From Gallionellaceae bacterium (GTDB lineage: Bacteria > Pseudomonadota > Gammaproteobacteria > Burkholderiales > Gallionellaceae): a DNA stretch of 64,000 nt. This document shows positions 56,161 through 64,000 of this stretch, piece after piece; within the stretch, counting starts at the first letter, position 1; each line of letters begins with the position of its first letter. Below the pieces are notes generated by a model. The model saw only the letters and a list, made by a program, of their open reading frames with translations, did no database searches and was not told where the DNA came from. The translations under genes were made by a program, and so were the position numbers. The stretch is from positions 1 through 64,000 of the forward strand of contig WSYA01000007.1 of assembly GCA_009773615.1 (NCBI GenBank), given 5' to 3'.

Positions 56161-56982
56161 ATGCCTACCGTCCGTCCGCCCGCTGTCGCAGGTCTGTTCT
56201 ATCCCGGCGAACCCGTGCAGCTTGCCCATGACGTGCAACAATTGCTGGCCGAGGCACGCTCCTATGACCTGATTCCCAAGGCACTGATCGTGCCGCATGC
56301 CGGTTATATATATTCCGGCGCCGTTGCAGCAACGGCTTACGCCGCACTCCGTTCCGTCGCCGCGCGTATCCGTCGTGTGGTGTTGCTCGGCCCGACCCAT
56401 CGTATCGCGGTGCGCGGGTTGGCACTACCCGGCGTTGATGCATTCGACACCCCGCTGGGTCGGATCATGCTGGATGCAGAGGCGATGCGCACAGCCTCCC
56501 ATCTGCCGCAAGTCACCCTCAGCGCCCAAGCCCATGCTCTGGAACACTCGCTGGAAGTGCAACTGCCGTTCCTGCAAAGCATATTGAGCGACTTTACCTT
56601 GCTGCCACTGGCGGTCGGCATGGCAACGCCGCAGGAAGTCGCCGAGGTTCTCGAAACTTTGTGGGGTGGCGATGAAACCCTGATCGTCGTCAGCTCCGAT
56701 CTCTCGCACTTCCTACCCTACGCTACCGCCCAGCGCGTGGATAACGAGACCGTGCAATCCATCCTGCAATTGCACCAGCCCTTGACGCATGAACAAGCCT
56801 GCGGCGGCACGCCGATCAACGGTCTGATCATCGCCGCGCGACATCACCATCTCGCCCCGCATTTACTCGATCTGCGCAACTCGGGCGATACTGCCGGAAC
56901 AAAAGACCAGGTGGTTGGATACACTGCTTTTGCGTTTACCCCGACAACAAAAATTGCGGAGCGGACAGGATATGTCGACTGA
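56161..56982 (+). CDS. amrB: Memo-like protein (AmmeMemoRadiSam protein B)
   Basis: This 273-residue member of the Memo family has PPAVAGLFYPG at the start, IVPHAGYIYSGAVAA and LLGPTHRIAV (candidate metal-ligand His), LEHSLEVQLPFLQ, and SSDLSHFLPY. Human Memo1 binds iron or copper. The ATG has AGGGAG 6 bases upstream. It overlaps the AMMECR1 gene by 11 bases and is followed by the radical SAM gene, forming the classic three-gene AmmeMemoRadiSam system whose product is not known to me. Confidence 0.93.
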   Translation: MPTVRPPAVAGLFYPGEPVQLAHDVQQLLAEARSYDLIPKALIVPHAGYIYSGAVAATAYAALRSVAARIRRVVLLGPTHRIAVRGLALPGVDAFDTPLGRIMLDAEAMRTASHLPQVTLSAQAHALEHSLEVQLPFLQSILSDFTLLPLAVGMATPQEVAEVLETLWGGDETLIVVSSDLSHFLPYATAQRVDNETVQSILQLHQPLTHEQACGGTPINGLIIAARHHHLAPHLLDLRNSGDTAGTKDQVVGYTAFAFTPTTKIAERTGYVD

Positions 56983-57538
56983 ACAAAAATCGCCGGAACG
57001 AGGACTTGTGCTGCTGCCGATTGCGCGCGCAACGATTGCCCGCGCCCTGAATGTGCCGCTAGTTGCTGACGAAACAGCAGCGTGGCTTGCCGAGCCGGGG
57101 GCATGCTTTGTAACGCTTACCCAACACGGTGAATTGCGCGGCTGTATAGGCACGTTGCAAGCGCATCGTTCATTGCTCGACGATGTCAAAGGGAATGCTG
57201 TATCTGCCGCTTTGCACGACCCGCGTTTTGCTCCATTAAGCAAGGAAGAACTCGGCATCACGACCATCGAAATTTCGTTGCTATCGCCAACTGAGCCGAT
57301 GGTGTACAAAAACGAGGCCGATGCACTCGCACAACTTCGCCCCGGTGCGGACGGAGTCGTGTTTGAATTTCGCCACTATCGCAGTACATTTCTACCACAA
57401 GTCTGGGAGCAGTTGCCCGAACCGCGACAGTTCATGGCCCATCTAAAACAAAAGGCCGGCTTGCCAGATGATTTCTGGGCGGAAGGGGTCAAACTATCGC
57501 GCTACACCGTCACAAAATGGCGTGAGCAAGCATCTTAG
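56972..57538 (+). CDS. amrA: AMMECR1-domain protein (AmmeMemoRadiSam protein A)
   Basis: This 188-residue protein has the AMMECR1 signature LRGCIGTLQAHRSL (invariant RGCIG) and later GVVFEFRHYRSTFLPQVW. The start at 56972 follows GGACAGGA and overlaps the Memo gene. AMMECR1 proteins are nearly universal and uncharacterised biochemically; the fixed linkage with Memo and the radical SAM protein implies a shared pathway. Confidence 0.94.
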   Translation: MSTEQKSPERGLVLLPIARATIARALNVPLVADETAAWLAEPGACFVTLTQHGELRGCIGTLQAHRSLLDDVKGNAVSAALHDPRFAPLSKEELGITTIEISLLSPTEPMVYKNEADALAQLRPGADGVVFEFRHYRSTFLPQVWEQLPEPRQFMAHLKQKAGLPDDFWAEGVKLSRYTVTKWREQAS

Positions 57539-57568
57539 CGCACGACACTTTCTATAAGGAGTTCTGAC

Positions 57569-58663
57569 ATGGACGAACCGATCAGCAGCGCCGAACGATA
57601 TCCGGCCAAGTACTGGCATCTTTTGGATGATGGACGCATCCAGTGCGACCTGTGTCCGCGCGACTGCAAGCTCCACGAAGGTCAGCGCGGCGCATGTTTT
57701 GTGCGCGGCCGCATCAACGATGTGATGGTGCTTACCACTTACGGGCGCTCCTCGGGTTTCTGCGTTGATCCCGTCGAAAAAAAACCGCTCAACCATTTCT
57801 ATCCCGGCAGCAGCATCCTGTCGTTCGGCACTGCCGGCTGCAACCTCGCCTGCAAGTTCTGCCAGAACTGGGATATATCCAAATCGCGCAGCTTCGACAA
57901 ACTCGCCGATCAAGCCACACCCGAAGCCATCGCCAATAGCGCAGTCAAACTGGGGTGCAAGAGCGTGGCCTTCACCTACAACGATCCGGTTATCTTTGCC
58001 GAATATGCGATGGACGTGGCCGATGCCTGTCACGAGCGCGGCATCAAGACCGTGGCGGTAACGGCGGGATATATGCACGACCAGCCACGCCGCGATTTCT
58101 ACGCCAAGATGGATGCGGCGAATGTGGATTTAAAAGCTTTCACCGAAGAGTTTTACTTCAAGCTCACAGGTGCACATCTGCAACCGATATTGGACACTCT
58201 GGTCTACATCAAGCATGAAACTCAGGTCTGGCTTGAGCTGACCACGCTGATTATTCCCGGACACAACGATTCCGATGCAGAGATACGCCGTATGAGCGAA
58301 TGGATCGTCAAGGAGTTAGGCACGGATGTACCGCTGCACTTCAGCGCGTTCCATCCCGATTACAAAATGACCGACGTTCCGCCAACGCCGCCTGCCACGC
58401 TGGAGCGCGCCCGCCACATCGCGCTGAACGCGGGTCTGCACTACGTGTATTGCGGCAATGTGCATGACATCGAAGGCGATACCACTTTTTGCTCATCCTG
58501 CAAAAATCCGCTGATCGTGCGCGACTGGTATGAGATTCGCACTTATGATTTAAAGGAAGACGGTAGCTGCCCGCATTGCGGAACGAAGCTGGCTGGGCAC
58601 TTTGGAAAATTCACGGGGCAATTCGGCAGACAGCGCATCCCTGTATCCTTTGGCGGAAGTTGA
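57569..58663 (+). CDS. amrS: Radical SAM protein AmrS (AmmeMemoRadiSam)
   Basis: This 364-residue radical SAM enzyme has the cluster motif GCNLACKFCQNWDIS (C-x3-C-x2-C). Extra cysteines occur at both ends: DLCPRDCKLHEGQRGACFV (N-terminal) and TTFCSSCKNP with SCPHCGTK (C-terminal), suggesting auxiliary metal sites. It resembles pyruvate-formate-lyase-activating-enzyme-type proteins but no glycyl-radical enzyme is adjacent. A strong site AAGGAG lies at 57556. Last gene of the triad. Confidence 0.94.
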   Translation: MDEPISSAERYPAKYWHLLDDGRIQCDLCPRDCKLHEGQRGACFVRGRINDVMVLTTYGRSSGFCVDPVEKKPLNHFYPGSSILSFGTAGCNLACKFCQNWDISKSRSFDKLADQATPEAIANSAVKLGCKSVAFTYNDPVIFAEYAMDVADACHERGIKTVAVTAGYMHDQPRRDFYAKMDAANVDLKAFTEEFYFKLTGAHLQPILDTLVYIKHETQVWLELTTLIIPGHNDSDAEIRRMSEWIVKELGTDVPLHFSAFHPDYKMTDVPPTPPATLERARHIALNAGLHYVYCGNVHDIEGDTTFCSSCKNPLIVRDWYEIRTYDLKEDGSCPHCGTKLAGHFGKFTGQFGRQRIPVSFGGS

Positions 58664-58879
58664 TTCCGAGTTTCAGTTGTCCGCTCCAACCCATTCGGCA
58701 GCGTTCTCCCCTATTGGAGCCAGCTTGCTCCAACAAAAACCGGGCTGCCGCAGTTTCACCGAGCTGGAATTTTTCCAGCTTTGCGTTGCCGGACAACAGC
58801 CGTCGGATCGGGTGACCAAGCGGGGCGCTTTGTGATGCCCGAATCAACGATGACCAGATAGCGTCCTGCCCACGGTGTG

Positions 58880-58981
58880 GAAATACGATCCGCACGAAGC
58901 ACCCATAGCTCCTCCGGTATATGCCTTCATGAAACGCGCGCGTGAGAAATACGATCCGCACGAAGCACCCATAGCTCCTCC
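58880..58981. repeat. 36-bp direct repeat at the end of the L,D-transpeptidase gene
   Basis: An identical 36-base sequence occurs at 58880-58915 and 58946-58981, exactly 66 bases apart. The copies encode EELWVLRADRIS. The first (upstream, in the gene) is followed by a stop and the second continues in the same frame (see finding). Confidence 0.9.
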
Positions 58982-59655
58982 CCTCTTGCCAGCGCCTGCT
59001 CATAATCGCCATCCAGAATTCCGTAGCGGTCGATGAAAGTATTCAGTGTCGCGGGTATGCGTATACACCCTTTTGACATAGGCACACCCAGGCGATTTTC
59101 GAGATAATCGGGGTCTGTCGCATGCAGCAACAAACGCATCTGACCTTCACCACCGCAGCCCCATCCGCGTTCCCCCTGAACCCAGCCAAAATCATAAACC
59201 CGCATCCCTTGTATACCAAAGCCGCGAATACCCAAATCATTGCGCGTGCCTTCAGCGCGAAAATCCTTGTTGTTCAGCGAGTGCTCGAACACGCCAAGCG
59301 GAGTGATGAAATGGTCGAACTTACCCGGCTTGCCGGTGGATGCGGGTGATGCGCCGATGAAGTGCCAGCGCTCAAATAAAGCCTGGGAGTCCAGCCAATA
59401 TATGAAAGCCGCCTGCACATGGGGGTTGCGATCCACCAGCAGCACATACTGTGATTCTGTAAGGTGGGGAATCTGTGCATTTTTCAATGCGACTTCGAGC
59501 AATTGCGCATAGAGCCTCTGAACCGCTTGCGGCAGATCAAGCCGTCGGTCGACCTCGCACTGGAAAACGGGGACGAGGGATGTCCCATCTTCGGCTTCGG
59601 ACGGCATGGAAATAGAGGTAAGCAACAAAACGATAAGCAGCAGGATGTTCTTCAT
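58927..59655 (-). CDS. L,D-transpeptidase (YkuD), C-terminally truncated by a duplication
   Basis: This 242-residue secreted protein has a signal peptide (MKNILLLIVLLLTSISMPSE) and a YkuD domain with HATDPDYLENRLGVP (H178) and MSKGCIRIP (catalytic C197). It cross-links peptidoglycan. The frame ends at RADRISHARVS, but the next 66 bases repeat the preceding segment and then continue in frame (TPWAGRYLVIVDSGITKRPA and on), which resembles the true family C-terminus. So the encoded protein is probably missing about 35 residues. Confidence 0.88.
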   Translation of the reverse strand: MKNILLLIVLLLTSISMPSEAEDGTSLVPVFQCEVDRRLDLPQAVQRLYAQLLEVALKNAQIPHLTESQYVLLVDRNPHVQAAFIYWLDSQALFERWHFIGASPASTGKPGKFDHFITPLGVFEHSLNNKDFRAEGTRNDLGIRGFGIQGMRVYDFGWVQGERGWGCGGEGQMRLLLHATDPDYLENRLGVPMSKGCIRIPATLNTFIDRYGILDGDYEQALARGEELWVLRADRISHARVS

Positions 59656-59739
59656 TAGCTTTTTGTGACAGCACGCAAGAATGCTCGGAATTTTTCAAAA
59701 CATGATACTGCGCACTAGTATTGATGAAGTCAAACATCT

Positions 59740-60183
59740 TTATTCAGCACGAATCAACAGCACCGGAATCGATGCCACTCGCACCAGACCTTCGGCAACA
59801 CTACCTAGCAGCATTCGATTTAAGCCGGTGCGCCCATGCGTGCCGATCACGATCATATCCGCCTGCCAATCCCTTGCATCGCTCGCGAGCACATTGGCGA
59901 TGCGCTTTCCGCCTGCTTCGAGCAGCGCTGTTTCCGCCTTCTTGCCGGACTTTTGCGCTGTTTTTAGCGCCTGTGTGAGAGTGCGCTCTCCGGTATGGCG
60001 TACCGCTTCTTGCAGGGCGGCATAATCGATAAAAGCAAAGCCTTCGCCATCCAGCGGATAGATTTCCTCCAGCACGTAAACCAGACGTAATTGCGCCGTG
60101 TTATCCGCCAGACTGATCGCCTCCTTCAAAGCGCGTTCGGAAGTTGCACTACCGTCGATGGGAACAAAAGTGCGTTGATACAT
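59740..60183 (-). CDS. Universal stress protein, UspA family
   Basis: This 147-residue single-domain USP has the ATP-binding C-terminal motif GTHGRTGLNRMLLGSVAEG (G-x2-G-x9-G-S). N-terminal FVPIDGSATSERALKEAISLA fits the family. Likely a nucleotide-binding stress factor. Same strand as the groE-hsp20 cluster upstream, and near xfp-ackA, a pairing often seen in anaerobic stress regions. Confidence 0.93.
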   Translation of the reverse strand: MYQRTFVPIDGSATSERALKEAISLADNTAQLRLVYVLEEIYPLDGEGFAFIDYAALQEAVRHTGERTLTQALKTAQKSGKKAETALLEAGGKRIANVLASDARDWQADMIVIGTHGRTGLNRMLLGSVAEGLVRVASIPVLLIRAE

Positions 60184-60234
60184 GGTTGCCTCGCCTTAAC
60201 TTTATTGAGTGAGAAAATAATTGACATCCTGCAT

Positions 60235-60327
60235 TTATTGCCTTTGATACAGGCCGATCAATTCGGCTTTAGCGAGCACATGTCCTTGCATGGCCTTTTC
60301 CAGAACAGCCTTGCTTGGATGTTTCAT
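60235..60327 (-). other. Unassigned short reading frame after the hsp20 relic
   Basis: A 30-codon frame from an ATG at 60327 (MKHPSKAVLEKAMQGHVLAK and on to TAA) is part of a longer open stretch without a start that overlaps the hsp20 end (YFSTYALDTLLPD upstream of the ATG). It has coding-like composition but no recognisable family. It may be the tail of a deleted gene. Confidence 0.25.
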
Positions 60328-60377
60328 ATCCGGCAGCAAGGTATCCAGCGCATACGTCGAGAAATATTTTTCATCGC

Positions 60378-60685
60378 TCAGGTCACCGAAATAGTTTTAC
60401 CAGTTTCACCCGCCACTTTCGGCAGACGGACATTCAATACGCTGTTCTTATATACCGCTTCGGCCTTATCGGCATCTACATTGCACGGCAAAGGAATAGC
60501 GCGCTGGAATGCCCCGTAGGCGCGCTCCATAACGTGATAAGTACTGCCGTGGGTTTCACGTTCAAGGCGTTTAGCGCGTTATTGCTGCGACTGAGCAATT
60601 CACGCCAACCATCCGACAAGTTTTCCCATGTGCGCCCGAGCTCGCGCCCGATATTTTTTCCTGCCTCTTTCAATGAATCCAGCAT
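60378..60685 (-). pseudogene. Internally deleted, frameshifted hsp20 gene
   Basis: The ATG at 60685 with GGGAGA upstream starts MLDSLKEAGKNIGRELGRTW...LLSRSNNALNAL, a typical N-terminus of this Hsp20 type. A different frame then gives ERETHGSTYHVMERAYGAFQ and QRAIPLPCNVDADKAEAVYK...NVRLPKVAGETGKTISVT to TGA. The distance from start to stop (308 bases) is not a multiple of three. About 60 residues of the alpha-crystallin core appear lost at the join. The gene cannot make a functional chaperone. Confidence 0.85.
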
Positions 60686-60734
60686 GATTTTCTCCCATCC
60701 TTGCATGATAGAAATCATGTGCATTAACGCACAT

Positions 60735-60893
60735 CTATTGCCCGGCAGATTTACCCTCTATTTCATTGTTTCGCCTAGGCGCATGCGTCTTGATGTCGCC
60801 ACGAAGCTTGCGTGCGTAGTCCCCGACTTGGCGCTTGGCCGCATCAAAGGCATCGCGCAAAGCCACATAAACATCTTCCGCTGGGTTGCTTGC
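60735..60893 (-). pseudogene. C-terminal fragment of a ribosome hibernation factor (HPF/RaiA-like)
   Basis: The 52-codon open stretch NPAEDVYVALRDAFDAAKRQ, VGDYARKLRGDIKTHAPRRN is the C-terminal end of the HPF/RaiA ribosome-hibernation family (DVYVAIRDAFDAAKRQLEDY pattern). Only the last third is present; a TAA precedes it in frame and no start exists. This is a 5'-truncated relic, in the same cluster as the decayed hsp20. Confidence 0.7.
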
Positions 60894-60937
60894 ATGTTAA
60901 GTATTCCAATTGGCCTTACCCGGGGTTGGGTCGCCAA

Positions 60938-61288
60938 CTATTTATTGCGTGTGTAACCTAGCTTGTGCTCCTGCGAATATCCTTTTTGTTCAGGCACAGG
61001 AAAGCCGTAATGGAGCGCATTCAAATAGCGCGCGACATCCATGATTTCCTCATTGCTCCAGACCAGACCGATGCTGGCTTGCCAGCGACGGATCTGAGCC
61101 ACCAAACTGCTCCAGTCCTTTGCAAGCTTCTGTCTGCGCCAATGAATCTCGGCGGTATGGCATGCGCTGCAATGAGTCGCATACAGCAATTCCCCCCGTG
61201 ACGCTTCGTTCTTCATCTGGGCAAACGCCGTGCCATATATGCCGCAGAACAAGCACAGCGCCAATGTCATTTGTTTTAAAAGAGTCAT
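60938..61288 (-). CDS. Small periplasmic c-type cytochrome
   Basis: This 116-residue secreted monohaem protein has a signal peptide (MTLLKQMTLALCLFCGIYGT) and haem-attachment motif CSACH at 40-44. A second-half helix WSNEEIMDVARYLNALHYG matches class I cytochrome c, but the usual distal Met is not obvious; VWSNEEIM may provide it. It depends on the Ccm system. Sits inside the stress cluster. Confidence 0.88.
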   Translation of the reverse strand: MTLLKQMTLALCLFCGIYGTAFAQMKNEASRGELLYATHCSACHTAEIHWRRQKLAKDWSSLVAQIRRWQASIGLVWSNEEIMDVARYLNALHYGFPVPEQKGYSQEHKLGYTRNK

Positions 61289-61366
61289 AAGTCCCCTCTC
61301 CCGATTGATTAAGCGACCGTCTGAGGCAAGTAGTCAAACGTACAGCGCCACACTCGCCACCTGTTT

Positions 61367-61870
61367 TCAGTGCGTCCAACTCACGCGCAACAGATTTTGT
61401 TCCGGGTTGTAGTGATATTGCAGCTCACCCTGATAAGCGTGGTGCAACGCCTCACCCATACCGCGTGCAAGATGAATATCAGTCGTGGTCACCAGTGTTG
61501 CACCCTCTTTTTCTTCCACCGTCATAATGCGTTTAAGCGGGTGCTCTTTGCGTTCGCGATTTTCATGGTTATGCACAAGATGCATGATTTCATCGCGATG
61601 TGATTGAAAAAACTCCCCCTTCAGGCTCAGGAAACCGGCAGGATAATTGTCGTGAATGCGATGGCAAGCCGGACATGTAGCCTGATACGCGTTTGACGGG
61701 GCTTTGATCCACTGCCAGCGCCCCGCATGAAAGACGGCAGCGCATTGCGCGCAGACGGTCGGCTCCTGAAGTTTGGTCTTTGCTTTATAGGCATCATGCA
61801 CCTGCTCTTGGAAAAGATTATCGTGCCGTTGAATTTGGCGGAAACCGTCAGAAGCATTTGAGTGGCTCAT
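61367..61870 (-). CDS. BCAM0308-family protein, zinc-ribbon-like
   Basis: This 167-residue protein has two Cys pairs, CAQC (40-43) and CPAC (66-69), that could bind zinc, and the pattern RIHDNYPAGFLSLKGEFF. It matches the family annotated as BCAM0308 in proteobacteria, which co-occurs with groE, hsp20 and USP genes in stress clusters. The role is not known to me. Next gene on the strand is the cytochrome. Confidence 0.8.
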   Translation of the reverse strand: MSHSNASDGFRQIQRHDNLFQEQVHDAYKAKTKLQEPTVCAQCAAVFHAGRWQWIKAPSNAYQATCPACHRIHDNYPAGFLSLKGEFFQSHRDEIMHLVHNHENRERKEHPLKRIMTVEEKEGATLVTTTDIHLARGMGEALHHAYQGELQYHYNPEQNLLRVSWTH

Positions 61871-61941
61871 GATATTTTCTCCTTAGGTTGGACTCATTTC
61901 TTTTTGCCTATTTGCATATGCATCAATTGTTGGCACATGCG

Positions 61942-63582
<1,641 letters not shown>

Positions 63583-63605
63583 TTATAAATGCAGACTAAA
63601 CTTAG

Positions 63606-63896
63606 CTAGACCTCTAGGACAGCGATGAAATCGTCTTCCCGCATGACGAGAAATTCATCGCCATCAATCTTCACGGGATGGCCTGTATATTTGCCGAACA
63701 ACACCCTGTCACCAACCTTCACCTCAAGCGGATGCAGGTTGCCATTTTTCAACCTAATTCCATCGCTTGCAGCAATAACTTCACCAATATCCGGTTTTTC
63801 TGTTGCCGCATCTGGAATCAAAATTCCAGATGCGGTTTGGTGCTCGCCCTCATGCCTCTTTACCAGAACGAAGTTATGTAACGGGATGAGCTTCAT
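63606..63896 (-). CDS. groS: Co-chaperonin GroES
   Basis: This 96-residue GroES forms the seven-fold lid of GroEL. Signature [22 protein letters not shown] contains the mobile loop, and [23 protein letters not shown] the roof. It precedes groEL in the same transcript. Confidence 0.96.
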   Translation of the reverse strand: MKLIPLHNFVLVKRHEGEHQTASGILIPDAATEKPDIGEVIAASDGIRLKNGNLHPLEVKVGDRVLFGKYTGHPVKIDGDEFLVMREDDFIAVLEV

Positions 63897-63937
63897 AACG
63901 TCCTTTCCTATGGCATGTCGTTCTGCACAGAAAGCGT

Positions 63938-64000
63938 TTATGAAATAGTGATTTTCTGGCTGGATGAGCCAGGCTTTTTAGGCAGTGTCAGCTCAAGCAC
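63938..64000 (-). CDS. C-terminal end of an Hsp20-family protein (cut by window edge)
   Basis: Twenty residues read [20 protein letters not shown] to TAA. This is the alpha-crystallin end with the LTLPK strand and the I-x-I-like tail (ITIS). The gene continues beyond the right edge. An intact hsp20 here would complement the decayed copy at 60378. Confidence 0.75.
   Translation of the reverse strand: MLELTLPKKPGSSSQKITIS

Noticed and set aside
58602-58835. 77-residue plus-strand ORF after amrS
   Set aside because: Falls in the eroded tail of the L,D-transpeptidase region; no recognisable family.

Overview
The window reads as chromosomal DNA of a betaproteobacterium, most likely in the Nitrosomonadales and possibly near Gallionellaceae. 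This rests on the gene content: a complete System I cytochrome c maturation operon, a soluble NAD-linked HoxEFUYHW hydrogenase, the tig-clpP-clpX-lon-hupB-ppiD order, and trpS-scpA-scpB linkage. The genus is an inference; no rRNA or marker comparison was possible. Most genes are on the minus strand and packed into operons with 1 to 17 base overlaps.

Region 1 (1-8.6 kb): a PIN/Phd-type toxin-antitoxin pair, then (reading leftwards) ratA-rnfH-rnm, a YciO/Sua5 protein, an M50 protease, trpS, an MNT-HEPN pair inserted ahead of scpA, scpB and an RNA methyltransferase; smpB is divergent. Region 2 (8.6-16.3 kb): signalling and uptake, with a hybrid histidine kinase, a periplasmic ABC_sub_bind protein, a TonB-dependent receptor, and a PAS chemoreceptor whose periplasmic domain carries a c-type haem motif. 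Region 3 (16.4-23.4 kb): ccmABCDEFGHI, including the small ccmD. Region 4 (23.6-31.9 kb): protein quality control (tig, clpP, clpX, lon, hupB, ppiD) with tRNA-Val and tRNA-Asp between hupB and ppiD.

Region 5 (32-54.6 kb): carbon storage, fermentation and hydrogen. It holds glgA and two different glycogen phosphorylases, phosphoketolase and acetate kinase (sugar phosphate to acetyl phosphate to acetate plus ATP), hoxEFUYHW (NADH/H2 exchange), a PatZ-like acyl-CoA synthetase/GNAT, an acetoin-utilisation-type deacetylase, and a SulP-STAS-cNMP transporter. Together these suggest a dark or micro-oxic energy mode: glycogen is broken down to acetate, excess reductant can leave as H2, and protein acetylation may respond to acetyl phosphate or acetyl-CoA.

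Region 6 (54.6-64 kb): an HD-GYP phosphodiesterase, the complete AmmeMemoRadiSam triad (Memo, AMMECR1, radical SAM AmrS), and a minus-strand stress cluster running hsp20 (partial at the edge), groES, groEL, a BCAM0308-type protein, cytochrome c, a fragment of a ribosome hibernation factor, an internally deleted hsp20, a universal stress protein and an L,D-transpeptidase. This cluster shows active gene decay.

The most interesting points are lesions and insertions in otherwise intact genes: a missing base at the hoxE/hoxF junction, a G/C-rich palindromic repeat translated in frame inside hoxW, a 66-bp tandem insertion that truncates the L,D-transpeptidase, and the decayed hsp20 and hpf genes. 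No CRISPR array, complete insertion sequence, rRNA or prophage was seen.
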